64,000 nt of DNA. Origin: Agrobacterium vitis. GTDB lineage: Bacteria > Pseudomonadota > Alphaproteobacteria > Rhizobiales > Rhizobiaceae. Of this stretch, positions 8,283-16,166 are shown piece after piece. The notes under the pieces were generated by a model, which was given only the letters and a program-made list of their open reading frames with translations, did not search any database and was not told where the DNA came from. The translations under genes were made by a program, and so were the position numbers. The DNA is taken from positions 186,001-250,000 of the forward strand of contig NZ_CP118260.1 in the NCBI RefSeq assembly GCF_013337045.2. The letters run 5' to 3'. The number at the start of each line of letters is the position of its first letter. The stretch's first letter is position 1.

Positions 8283-9746
8283 TTAACCTCGCGCGGGTGT
8301 TGTACCTGGTGGGGGCGTCATGCCTGGTGGTGGGGCCATGCCTGCTGGAGGTGTCATGCCCGGTGGAGGTGTCATGCCCGGTGGAGGCATATGCGATGGA
8401 CCCTTACCAGTAGGAGGTGAGCCTGGAGGAGGTGAACTCAGGGCGGCAATCATCGGGAAAGGTTCGAGACCGAACATGTCGCGTCCGTTGATTTCGGCCA
8501 TTGGATCGATCCGGAACGCACCATGCGTCGCCAGCACATGGATATCGCGCAAGGCGCGTTGCAACGGATTGCTGAGGACGACAGCGGACGAGCCAAGTGC
8601 GAGTAGGAGCCCGTCGACCACGCGCAGGCATTCATGGATCTGGTGGACGAGGTCCATGGTGATCTCGGGTTCGTTCCAGGGGAAAAAGTCTTCCCCTGCA
8701 ATCGCACGCCGGTCGATTTCGTCGGCGTGGCGCCAGAGCACGGCATTCGCTCCGTTGACAACGGCGCGCGCCTTACCGGCAACCATTTGGATGGAGGCCA
8801 TTTCCGACATCGTCTTATAGGGAAGGTTGAAGGGTGGTCGCTTCTTTGCCTGTTCGAGGAAAGAGTCGAGGGCACCTTGCGCTATACCGATCGCCAGGGC
8901 CGCGAAGGTGCATGTCATGGCGACCATGCCGCCAATCGGGCTGTGTTTGAAGGCTAGCCCGGAATATTTGCCCTTCAATGAGTCCATCACCCGCGGCAGA
9001 TCATTGGTGTGAACGACGCGGTAGTCGGGAACAAAAATTTCCTGGTCGGCCCGGACGCTGTTTGAATTTGTCGCTTGCAGGCCCATGACATGCCAGTCAT
9101 CGACGATTTCATATTGGTCGCGTGACAGGATACCCATGGCGCGCAACCGCGCGCCGCTTGTCGGGTCGTCATATTCGAACCCGACGGCTCCCCAGGCAGC
9201 ATGTTTGCAACCGCTGCCGAAGGACCATTTCCCCTTCACCATGTAGCCTCCGTCGACCTTGCGGCCATCACCAACCTTTGGCGCGAAGACGGTGGCACCA
9301 AACATGATTGGCCCAACCCAGTCCTGGATGCCGGCGAAGACTTCGTCGCGGGCCTTTGGATCGAAGCCCAGGGCATTTCTGGCGGCGCTCGAGACGATCA
9401 CCAGCCAGCCAGCGGAAGCATCGCCCTGGCCAAGCGCTTTGACGATTTCCGCAGAATCGCGCGCGCCCAGTGCATAGCCTCCAAGCTCGGTCGGGATGGT
9501 GATCTTGAAGGCACCGGAGCGATCGACGGCCGCTAGCGTCTCTGGCGCAAGCGCACCGAGCTGTTCGCTCTCAGCCGCATGTTTGCGCAACAGCGGCAGC
9601 ATCTCGAGGATGTCGTCGCGTATCCGACGCCCAACCTCACTGAGATACGGCGAGTCTGGAAATTTCGGCTGGTGAGGAAGGCCCCCTGCCAGCGGTGGAA
9701 ACTCCGGAGGAAGACCCCCTACAGGCGGTTTGTTTTGCAAGGTCAT
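8283..9746 (-). CDS. Acyl-CoA-dehydrogenase-fold flavin hydroxylase with Pro-rich tail
   Basis: Flavoprotein of about 487 residues with the acyl-CoA dehydrogenase fold, closest in style to group D two-component monooxygenases (HsaA, HpaB-like or DszC-like), using reduced flavin and oxygen. Visible are 'GQGDASAGWLVIVSSAARN' (middle of the N-terminal helical domain), 'VKGKWSFGSGCKHAAWGAVG' (beta domain) and a C-terminal helical domain with 'LATHGAFRIDPMAEINGRDM'. I start at ATG 9746 because GGAG lies 7 bases upstream; the frame is open to a TTG at 9860 inside the leader element. Odd features are a proline-rich N-terminus and a ~45-residue C-terminal tail of repeated PPPGMT units. It sits between a SnoaL-like gene and an MFS gene. 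The flavin reductase could be the one at 5971-6480; substrate unknown. Confidence 0.82.
   Translation of the reverse strand: MTLQNKPPVGGLPPEFPPLAGGLPHQPKFPDSPYLSEVGRRIRDDILEMLPLLRKHAAESEQLGALAPETLAAVDRSGAFKITIPTELGGYALGARDSAEIVKALGQGDASAGWLVIVSSAARNALGFDPKARDEVFAGIQDWVGPIMFGATVFAPKVGDGRKVDGGYMVKGKWSFGSGCKHAAWGAVGFEYDDPTSGARLRAMGILSRDQYEIVDDWHVMGLQATNSNSVRADQEIFVPDYRVVHTNDLPRVMDSLKGKYSGLAFKHSPIGGMVAMTCTFAALAIGIAQGALDSFLEQAKKRPPFNLPYKTMSEMASIQMVAGKARAVVNGANAVLWRHADEIDRRAIAGEDFFPWNEPEITMDLVHQIHECLRVVDGLLLALGSSAVVLSNPLQRALRDIHVLATHGAFRIDPMAEINGRDMFGLEPFPMIAALSSPPPGSPPTGKGPSHMPPPGMTPPPGMTPPAGMAPPPGMTPPPGTTPARG
8302..8390. repeat. Five 18-bp tandem repeats in 3' end of hydroxylase gene
   Basis: About five imperfect copies of an 18-bp unit of the type CATGCCCGGTGGAGGTGT. 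On the minus strand they encode the PPPGMT-like hexapeptide repeats in the hydroxylase C-terminus. The unit length is a multiple of three, so copy-number change would keep the frame. The last two units are nearly identical, which suggests recent slippage. Confidence 0.85.
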
Positions 9747-9782
9747 CGGTTGCTCCACGTTACGAGAGTCGGCCAAGGTCAT

Positions 9783-9871
9783 ATTGAACAGGACAAACTC
9801 TCGGTTCTCTTGGTTTCGTTTGTCTCTTTGGGAAAATCGGGCTCCACTTTTCCCTGACAAACTCTAATCGG
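9783..9871 (-). promoter_or_regulatory. Duplicated leader element, copy A (hydroxylase)
   Basis: An 89-bp segment that aligns without gaps to 10511-10599, with 16 mismatches by my count. On the minus strand it can form a long stem: GTTTGTC-a-GGGAAAA pairs with TTTTCCC-aaaga-GACAAAC (plus-strand positions 9848-9862 and 9818-9836) around an 11-nt loop. It ends 37 nt before the hydroxylase ATG. Both copies keep the pairing while loop bases differ, which points to a structured RNA leader or protein-binding site rather than coding sequence. Confidence 0.6.
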
Positions 9872-9934
9872 CGATGTCGGCGAAGCCGGCCCCAATGCGT
9901 CCTTGGAGCCGGGCTGCGAACGGGTTCGGTCTTC

Positions 9935-10456
9935 TCAATTCCCCATCGGATTCTGACCGGGGACGACCTTGCGGAAGGTGCTCCAATGTTCCGCGATCTT
10001 GCCGTTGTGGACCCGGAAGACAGTCAGGATGTTCCATTCGTAAACCGCACCCGGCACGACCGGATCCGGCGCGAGTTCGCGCATCATCAGGCAACCGACC
10101 TCTCCGTCGAGAATGACGCTCACCACGGGCGGCGGCGTCGAGCCAGCTATCGGCACCAGTCGGAACTGCTCTATGAGTTTTTCGCGGCCATGGCCGAATG
10201 CATTCGGGTCGTGCTGGATGTAGTCCTCGGCGATGTACTTCGTCATCACCTCAACGACCCGCTCTTTTACGACATTGTCACGGACGATCCTGGAGAGGTC
10301 GGCTTCGAACTCGATCAGTAATCGCTTCATCGCTGTGCGCTCTGGCGATGGATCCGCCGCGACCGCGGCTTTGAACTCTTCGTTATCAAGCCAGTTCGTG
10401 TAGATAGCAGGATCGCTGATCTCAGCGATGCCGTTGACAATTGTGAATCCACTCAC
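9935..10456 (-). CDS. SnoaL-like / NTF2-fold protein
   Basis: Protein of 173 residues; its C-terminal ~120 residues match SnoaL-like proteins (cone-shaped NTF2 fold): 'VMTKYIAEDYIQHDPNAFGH', then 'VYEWNILTVFRVHNGKIAEH' and 'WSTFRKVVPG'. Members include polyketide cyclases and many uncharacterised proteins beside oxidative degradation genes; the catalytic role here is unknown. I prefer the GTG at 10456 (MSGFTIVNGIAEI) because AAAAAAGGA lies upstream at proper spacing. The open frame runs back to a TTG at 10588, but that part lies in the duplicated leader element and is not conserved as protein. It is the first full-size gene of the hydroxylase operon. Confidence 0.72.
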   Translation of the reverse strand: MSGFTIVNGIAEISDPAIYTNWLDNEEFKAAVAADPSPERTAMKRLLIEFEADLSRIVRDNVVKERVVEVMTKYIAEDYIQHDPNAFGHGREKLIEQFRLVPIAGSTPPPVVSVILDGEVGCLMMRELAPDPVVPGAVYEWNILTVFRVHNGKIAEHWSTFRKVVPGQNPMGN

Positions 10457-10510
10457 TGTCTGGGGTCCTTTTTTCTGGTATTGTATGGGGTCAGAGTCTC
10501 TCAGGTTCAG

Positions 10511-10599
10511 ATTGAACCAGACAGACTCTCGCCTCTCTTGTTTTCGTTTGTCTTTTCGGGAAAACCGGGTTCCAATGTTCCCTGACAAACGCTAAAGCG
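10511..10599 (-). promoter_or_regulatory. Duplicated leader element, copy B (SnoaL-like gene)
   Basis: Second copy of the 89-bp element, ending 55 nt before the SnoaL-like start. The outer stem GTTTGTC/GACAAAC (plus strand 10546-10552 and 10584-10590) is identical to copy A and the inner GGGAA/TTCCC pairing is kept. An extra nested palindrome, GAGTCT...AGACTC enclosing GGTTC...GAACC, lies at 10494-10528, immediately nearer the gene. That extra palindrome is absent from copy A. Confidence 0.6.
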
Positions 10600-10674
10600 C
10601 CATCACGACACTTAAGTCGGCGCACCAATCCGATCACCGTGACACGGCGTCGGCATATAGAGTAATGATTTGTA

Positions 10675-10803
10675 CTAGGCCTTTCGCGGACGTCGCGATT
10701 CAATCCGGTCAATTATGTTGACTGGCATTTCAGCTGAAAGGCACCGCCGGACAACGGACGGCTTACCAAGCATAGGGCGCATATCGCGCGACTGTGTGGA
10801 CAT
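10675..10803 (-). CDS. Candidate 42-residue small protein or leader peptide
   Basis: A 43-codon ORF starting ATG at 10803 with an almost ideal ribosome site, AAAGGAGGAG, 5 bases upstream, and ending TAG at 10675-10677. The predicted peptide begins MSTQSRDMRPMLGK and ends in a basic RIESRRPRKA. I recognise no family. A candidate promoter lies about 65-90 bp upstream of its start and leader copy B begins 75 bp downstream, so it could be a regulatory leader peptide for the SnoaL/hydroxylase operon. It might instead be a stand-alone small protein or a remnant of a longer gene. The strong ribosome site is the main evidence. Confidence 0.45.
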   Translation of the reverse strand: MSTQSRDMRPMLGKPSVVRRCLSAEMPVNIIDRIESRRPRKA

Positions 10804-10842
10804 GTGAACTCCTCCTTTGATTGATCGCAACCCAAAGGTGCT

Positions 10843-10895
10843 TTTAGATCAATCCCTCCGAAACTGATCTAAACGGTACAGTACAGAAATGTCAA
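10843..10895 (-). promoter_or_regulatory. Candidate promoter with overlapping 9-bp inverted repeat
   Basis: On the minus strand a perfect -35 TTGACA (plus 10890-10895) is followed, after 17 bp, by TTAGAT (10867-10872) as a weak -10. A perfect inverted repeat, TTTAGATCA at 10843-10851 and TGATCTAAA at 10865-10873, overlaps the -10 and runs into the transcribed region, as a repressor operator would. It would drive the small ORF and the hydroxylase operon. The regulator is unknown; the adjacent TetR is the obvious candidate. Confidence 0.5.
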
Positions 10896-11045
10896 GCGCT
10901 TTTTGCCGGCCTTGCCCCTTGCGAAAACACCGCCGAGCCGAGCGTCTACTGGTGAGGCGATGGGTGTTGCGACATAGACATTGTCCACCCTCTGGTGTCC
11001 GTCAGCTTACTGTCGAATCACAGAATGGCTGACCGATTCCAGTTG

Positions 11046-11669
11046 TTATAGCTGTTCGAATTGGTTGAACCGGCCACGAATAAGACGTCGATAATCATCA
11101 ATGATCACGGCGCCTTTTTCTTCATTCTCATGCAAGGCCAGACGAATTGCAGCGCTGGCGAGCTGGAATAGCAAATAGACGGCGCGCGCATATTCCTGCC
11201 TGCAACTTTCCGCCAGAAAGCCCTGTGTACTCCGACTGAACTGGTCGGCCTGCCGGAGGGTTTCCTGGATGTCGAGGTCATGCAGCGCCTTGTCGGCATG
11301 GACGGCATCGAGCAGGTCCTGCACAGCAGGGTCGCTCCGGACGCGATTATAATAGAAATCAACGATCATTTCCGCCGCATCGCCAATACCAGAGGCATCC
11401 TCAATGTCCTGAAGAGCCGTATCTATGACTTCGCGCGTTCCCTCGGAATATCGTTCAAAAAGCGTAGCGATGACTGCGGTTCTGTTTGGAAAGTAATGGT
11501 AGACGGTCGCCAGAGACATGTCGCTTGCAGTGGCAATGCCGCGCATGGTGACAGCAGCGCTGCCTTTTTGACCAATCAGCTCCATTGCTGCCGAAAGGAT
11601 ATCGTCAATACGGTCTCTGCTGCGCTCCTGGCGGGGCTGTCTCCGCAATGTCTTTTGGTCGCTCGTCAT
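11046..11669 (-). CDS. TetR-family transcriptional regulator
   Basis: Repressor-type regulator of 207 residues. An N-terminal helix-turn-helix spans roughly residues 15-62 ('GSAAVTMRGIATASDMSLAT' and 'VYHYFPNRTAVIATLF'); the remaining helical domain would bind an unknown ligand. It is divergent from the lactone oxidase gene, with a 205-bp gap holding a 13-bp palindrome, and upstream of the small ORF and hydroxylase operon on its own strand. It could control either or both; the divergent arrangement favours the lactone oxidase unit. Confidence 0.88.
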   Translation of the reverse strand: MTSDQKTLRRQPRQERSRDRIDDILSAAMELIGQKGSAAVTMRGIATASDMSLATVYHYFPNRTAVIATLFERYSEGTREVIDTALQDIEDASGIGDAAEMIVDFYYNRVRSDPAVQDLLDAVHADKALHDLDIQETLRQADQFSRSTQGFLAESCRQEYARAVYLLFQLASAAIRLALHENEEKGAVIIDDYRRLIRGRFNQFEQL

Positions 11670-11721
11670 AGCGTGCTCCGCTTTCGAGTTGACAAATTTG
11701 TGACATACGCCAAAGTAAAAA

Positions 11722-11735
11722 TTGACACAGTGTCA
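11722..11735. promoter_or_regulatory. Candidate TetR operator in divergent promoter region
   Basis: A perfect odd palindrome, TGACACAGTGTCA, at 11723-11735. It overlaps a TTGACA hexamer (11722-11727) that could be a -35 element for the plus-strand lactone oxidase gene. A second TTGACA lies at 11689-11694. Position between the divergent TetR and its neighbour fits autoregulation and repression of the oxidase operon. Confidence 0.45.
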
Positions 11736-11874
11736 GCTTTTCTCAATTACCATAGCAAATGGGCATGCTGGCGCACAGTGAGAAAGCAGAAATGATTGGG
11801 GTTACATAAAAATGGCCTTAAGGCCCGCCGGTCGGTGTGGCCGAACAAGCCTCCTATAAACAGAGGAAGTTACG

Positions 11875-13164
11875 ATGGTTTCAGGCGAAAATGTATCGTG
11901 GAGCAATTGGTCAGGCACCGTTGAGACCCAGCTGAAAGCAATTCTTCGTCCCAGCACGAATGAAGAGTTGAAGAATACCATCCGCTCGGCGCCAGGACCG
12001 CTCCGCCTCGTTGGCTCGGGCCATTCATTTACGCCGCTTGTCTCGACCCCTGGAACGATCGTCGATCTGTCGGCTTTGTCCGGTTTGATCGATTATGACA
12101 GTGACGCCCTGACCGCAACGATTGGAGCGGGTACCAAGCTGAGCGATCTGGCGGAATTGCTCGCCGGGATCGGTCAAGCGCTGCCCAACATGGGCGATAT
12201 CGACAAGCAGTCTGTCGCCGGCGCGCTTGGCACCGCAACGCATGGTTCGGGCCTTAGCCTGGGCGCTTATCACACTCTGTTGAAAGGCATGCAATTCATC
12301 GATGGTCGCGGCACGCACCGGGAATTTATAGCCGGACGCGATGACGAGATGATCCATGCGACCGGCGTGACGCTCGGTAGTTTCGGAGCCTTGACTGCCG
12401 TTACCTTTCAGAATGTCCCGGCTTATAATCTGCGCCGCAAGCGGACAATGATGCCGATTGGCGATACGCTTGAAAACTTCGAAAGCCTGATGGCAGCTCA
12501 TCGATCGGCGGAGATTTTCTTTGTTCCCTTTGCCAATCATGCGCTTTTTCAGACTCTGGATATCACTGACGAACCGGGTGATTTTCAAGTGACCTCGGAG
12601 GACGAAAACGGTCTTGCGACGCTGAAGAAACTCAGAACCTTTCTGCGATGGTTTCCCGGCTTGCGACGCAAATTGATCGGCAATGCCATGGCGAAGCTGT
12701 CCGACGAGGAGGCCGTGGGTGAATGGATGAAGGTCTATGTCACCGACCGCCAGACCAAGTTCAATGAAATGGAATATCATCTACCGTTTGAAGAGGGAGC
12801 CGGGGCTCTGGCAGAGATCATCGAACTGATTGAGAAGCGCTTTCCGGAAATCTACTTTCCCATTGAAGTCCGCACCGTCAAAGGGGACGAATTCTGGCTC
12901 AGCCCCTTCTACAAGCGTGACACGTGTTCCATAGCCATTCATCACGGCATCGGTGAAAATCCGGCAGCGTTCTTCCTTGCTGCGGAAGCCGTGTTCCGTA
13001 AGCGGGGTGGGCGACCGCATTGGGGTAAATTGCATAACCTGAGGGCTGCCGATCTGGTCGGCATCTATCCGCGATTTAAGGATGCAATGGAGATCAGATC
13101 CGAAATAGATCCCGAAAATCGCTTTATCTCGCCTTACATGGCGACGCTGCTTGGGGTGCGATAA
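11875..13164 (+). CDS. FAD-linked sugar-lactone / alditol oxidase
   Basis: Flavoprotein oxidase of 429 residues of the D-arabinono-1,4-lactone oxidase / L-gulonolactone oxidase / alditol oxidase group, oxidising a sugar lactone or sugar alcohol. The N-terminal PCMH-type FAD domain carries 'LVGSGHSFTPL', whose His50 matches the covalent FAD histidine of this family, and 'GALGTATHGSGLSLGAYHT'. The C-terminal domain ends with the family 'HWGKLHNL' motif near residues 382-389. No signal peptide is evident. The next gene overlaps its stop codon (TAATG), so they are coupled. The actual sugar substrate is uncertain. Confidence 0.88.
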   Translation: MVSGENVSWSNWSGTVETQLKAILRPSTNEELKNTIRSAPGPLRLVGSGHSFTPLVSTPGTIVDLSALSGLIDYDSDALTATIGAGTKLSDLAELLAGIGQALPNMGDIDKQSVAGALGTATHGSGLSLGAYHTLLKGMQFIDGRGTHREFIAGRDDEMIHATGVTLGSFGALTAVTFQNVPAYNLRRKRTMMPIGDTLENFESLMAAHRSAEIFFVPFANHALFQTLDITDEPGDFQVTSEDENGLATLKKLRTFLRWFPGLRRKLIGNAMAKLSDEEAVGEWMKVYVTDRQTKFNEMEYHLPFEEGAGALAEIIELIEKRFPEIYFPIEVRTVKGDEFWLSPFYKRDTCSIAIHHGIGENPAAFFLAAEAVFRKRGGRPHWGKLHNLRAADLVGIYPRFKDAMEIRSEIDPENRFISPYMATLLGVR

Positions 13165-14330
13165 TGGCTGAAGCCGACTATTTCCGGATGCTCTCCGAAG
13201 CACTTTCCCAGGCCGACCTGTTTCGTCCCGTGCTTGTTGTCGATCGAGATAGGCTCGATGCAAATATTGCCACGATTGCACGCGGTCTTGCGCCGGGTCT
13301 TGGCTTAAGGGTCGTCGATAAGTCTCTGTCATCGATCCCATTGCTTGAGCGCATTCTGACACAAGCCGGAACGATGCGCCTGATGAGCTTCCATCTGCCG
13401 ATGACCTGCGCCGTATTGGAGGCGTTCCCGAAGGCAGAAATCCTGTACGGGAAACCGCTTCCCACAAGAGCGCTTGCGGCGTGGATGCGGCTCGCTTCTC
13501 CGCATCTGGTCGCGGATCTTCTGCGCCGCACCGTGTTTCTGATCGATAGCCCGGACCGGCTCGATCAATATGCGGCACTGGCGCGCGAAGCGGGGCAAAC
13601 AATCAGAATAGCCTTTGAGACGGATACCGGCATGCATCGCGGTGGGTTCGAAACACCTGATGCGCTGGCTGCCATCTGCGCCCGTGCCGTTCAGCAAAAG
13701 GAATTGAGAATAGAGGGGCTTGTCGGCTATGAGGCGCATATCCCGGAGGTTGCTCGTCTCATCGGAGGCGCTGCGGAGCAGGAGAAAGTTGTCTCGCGTA
13801 TCAAGGCCTTTGTTTCGGTTTTTCCGGAAGGCGCATGTGCCATCGCCAATACGGGAGGCAGTAAAACCGCGCTCTCCTATCATGATGCCGGTGCCGCGAA
13901 TGAAGTCTCCGTGGGCTCGGCTTTTCTGAAACCGACGGATTTCGACATGCCCTCTCTTCAGGCCGTGCAGCCTGCCGTGTTTATTGCGACGCCTGTGTTG
14001 AAAGTGGAGGAGGTTCGCCTGCCGGGGCCTCCGCTGCTGACAAGCCTGATGCAGGCTATCGGCCTTTTCCCGCGCAAGGGGTGTTTTCTCTATGGCGGCA
14101 AGTGGATGGCCAAGCCGGTTTTTCCCAAAGGCATGCGGGAAAACAGGATCTGGGGGCTTTCATCCAATCAGCAGTTAATGGCTCTCCCTTACGACAGTAC
14201 TTTAAAGCCCGACGACTTTGCTTTCTTTCGCCCAACCCAGAGCGAAGCGGTGCTGCAACATTTCGATGGAATTCATGTTCTTTCAAAAGGCCAGATAATA
14301 GAAACCTGGCCCACTCTTCCGCCCGGTTGA
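13164..14330 (+). CDS. PLP fold-III enzyme, DSD1/D-threonine aldolase-like, zinc site lost
   Basis: Pyridoxal-phosphate protein of 388 residues with the alanine-racemase-type barrel followed by a D-serine dehydratase-like C-terminal domain. The N-terminal 'RPVLVVDRDRLDANIA' matches family, and Lys53 in 'RVVDKSLSS' is at the position of the PLP lysine (usually HAKTHK). In known D-threonine aldolases and D-serine dehydratases the C-terminal part binds a metal through an SEEHG-like segment and an HxC pair; here those spots read 'SSNQQL' and 'RPTQSEAV', so the metal site appears missing and the chemistry may differ (racemase-like or another amine). It is translationally coupled to the lactone oxidase, an unusual partner. 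Confidence 0.75.
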   Translation: MAEADYFRMLSEALSQADLFRPVLVVDRDRLDANIATIARGLAPGLGLRVVDKSLSSIPLLERILTQAGTMRLMSFHLPMTCAVLEAFPKAEILYGKPLPTRALAAWMRLASPHLVADLLRRTVFLIDSPDRLDQYAALAREAGQTIRIAFETDTGMHRGGFETPDALAAICARAVQQKELRIEGLVGYEAHIPEVARLIGGAAEQEKVVSRIKAFVSVFPEGACAIANTGGSKTALSYHDAGAANEVSVGSAFLKPTDFDMPSLQAVQPAVFIATPVLKVEEVRLPGPPLLTSLMQAIGLFPRKGCFLYGGKWMAKPVFPKGMRENRIWGLSSNQQLMALPYDSTLKPDDFAFFRPTQSEAVLQHFDGIHVLSKGQIIETWPTLPPG

Positions 14331-14369
14331 CAGTGCGCCCGGTTGACATGGTAGGCTTTTGATGTTTTC

Positions 14370-14406
14370 AGGCACCGGTTCCATTTCAGTTCCGGTGCCT
14401 TTTTAG
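14370..14406 (+). terminator. Rho-independent terminator
   Basis: Stem AGGCACCGG (14370-14378) pairs with CCGGTGCCT (14392-14400), followed by a run of T's into 14404. It lies 40 bp after the PLP enzyme gene and before the convergent porin gene, ending the lactone oxidase operon. Confidence 0.85.
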
Positions 14407-14449
14407 TCTCGTGTCTTATAAATCTCATTCAAAATTGCCATTGGCATAC

Positions 14450-15631
14450 TCAGAATTCGATCAGATAACCCAACCCTACCGCGACGGCCCAATCATGCTT
14501 GGCGGTAGCATCATAGGTCGCTCCGGCGCTGACGCTTTGTGAACCGGCAGTGAGGTAAGACACGGAGGTTCCGAGATCGAATTTACCGAATTTGGTTTTG
14601 TACTCTGCGCCTAATCCGAGGGACCACGTGTCGGTGGTGATATCTGCTCCGGTTCCGACGCCTTCATCCCAGGTCACGTTGATGGTTCCAGAGAGTTTTT
14701 CTGTAAATTCATGACCTACACCAATCTGCACCGTATAGCCGTCCTTGTAGTTGAAGGCCTTGTTGCTTGTGCCAAGCCCGGTGACGTCATATCTGAAGTT
14801 TTGAAGAACGCTCCAGTCTGTCCAGGTCAAGGAACCGTAAACCAGCCAACCCGGCGCTACGCCGGTCTGGGCAGACAGCTTGATCGACTGAGGCAGGGTT
14901 CCGGTTCCATCAGCCGGCGCCGTGTCTGTCACACCGGCGGCGGCGGCAAGCGCTGAGGGCGTAAATGTCCCTTCCGCATCGTGCGACACCTGCGACCGGT
15001 ACATGATCTGAAAACGCATGGCATATTCGGGAATGTCGTAAGCGGCGCCCACTCGGTAGCCTAAAGCACCGTCATCCTTCAGTCGAATGTTACCGTAAAG
15101 GGTATTTTCCTTGTACTCGAAACTTTCCAGAAAGACGCCGCCGATCATGTAAAAGCGGCCCGGCCCTGCGTCCACCCGCACATCGCAGGTCGCACCATAT
15201 TCATCCGTCGAAAACTGCATTTTTGAGGTGGGATTGACGAGTGCCAATCCCTGACTCACAGCTGTGGTATATTCGGCGTTCTGCGCCTCACTTCCATACG
15301 TTGCAGAGGCGCCAAATGGTTGCGTATACGTCAAAGCGCAGGCAATACCGGAACCAAGCGTTGCCTTGACGGCGGCGCTTGGTATCCAAAACTCATCCGA
15401 ATAGGCTTTATCAGAGGCACGTGCGCCGTTCAGGGTTGAAAATGAGCGGCTTGGTGAGACATATATAGCTCCGCTCCGTAAACTATAGTTTCCATCCGTA
15501 AAGAGAATATCAGTGTCGGCCTCGCCGCGGCTAAAGCCGCCCGCGACTGCAACGTAAGGCACAAACGATATTGCACCCACCCATATTGCCAGCGCAAATT
15601 GAGGCGCTCGCCAAGAATATTGACTGCTCAT
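14450..15631 (-). CDS. FadL/OmpP1/TodX-family outer membrane protein
   Basis: Outer membrane beta-barrel of about 393 residues of the FadL family, which lets hydrophobic molecules such as long-chain fatty acids or aromatic hydrocarbons cross the outer membrane. A signal peptide precedes 'GGFSRGEADTDILFTDGNYS', which fits the mature N-terminus of FadL proteins. Alternating beta-strands follow and the last residues are 'WAVAVGLGYLIEF', ending in the terminal phenylalanine typical of barrels. The ATG at 15631 (MSSQYSWRAP) has AAAAAAGGGAACGAA upstream; the open frame reaches 15733. Neighbouring aldehyde dehydrogenase and MFS genes suggest uptake and oxidation of a hydrophobic aldehyde or alcohol, which is inference. 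Confidence 0.88.
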   Translation of the reverse strand: MSSQYSWRAPQFALAIWVGAISFVPYVAVAGGFSRGEADTDILFTDGNYSLRSGAIYVSPSRSFSTLNGARASDKAYSDEFWIPSAAVKATLGSGIACALTYTQPFGASATYGSEAQNAEYTTAVSQGLALVNPTSKMQFSTDEYGATCDVRVDAGPGRFYMIGGVFLESFEYKENTLYGNIRLKDDGALGYRVGAAYDIPEYAMRFQIMYRSQVSHDAEGTFTPSALAAAAGVTDTAPADGTGTLPQSIKLSAQTGVAPGWLVYGSLTWTDWSVLQNFRYDVTGLGTSNKAFNYKDGYTVQIGVGHEFTEKLSGTINVTWDEGVGTGADITTDTWSLGLGAEYKTKFGKFDLGTSVSYLTAGSQSVSAGATYDATAKHDWAVAVGLGYLIEF

Positions 15632-16166
15632 TTCGTTCCCTTTTTTTATGTAGCATCGACGACATCGAGTTCCCGAAATTATTATTTCCCAGTTTTCGGT
15701 TTGATGCTTTCCTGCATTCTCAGTATCGATCACCCCCGGTATTGTTTAGGGTGCTATTCATTCGGTGCCTGTCTCGATTCATGTCTTTAAACAGGTCGCT
15801 TCCTCCAGCGGAGGGATGGCCGAACTGCAACATATCAAAGACCGGTAATTTGTTGCTTTCTCCCTCGTCAAAGCGAACTGAAATTGCTCAGCATATGGCG
15901 GATCCCCAATTTGATGACGATAAATTGGACCGCGTTTCCATCAAGGGAAAACCTGGTCATATTGGTGTCATATGAGGCCAAGTCTTACCTAACGGACAGG
16001 ACGATGCTGCTTGTCTGGTATTGGGTTCAGACGCTTGCTCCAACCAATGACGCGGCAAGGCCATAATCAGTCCTCAAGGAAACCGATAGCTTACGCAGAA
16101 GTCTGCCGCAGTGGATCCTATATTCACCGGCATGACACGAAAAATTATAGAAAATGACGCTTCATA
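15632..16166. other. Intergenic stretch without a supported gene
   Basis: About 535 bp between two minus-strand genes, visibly more AT-rich than its surroundings. Short ORFs exist on the plus strand but lack convincing ribosome sites or recognisable sequence. It must contain the porin promoter; I could not pick one with confidence. No RNA gene or repeat was recognised. Confidence 0.5.
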
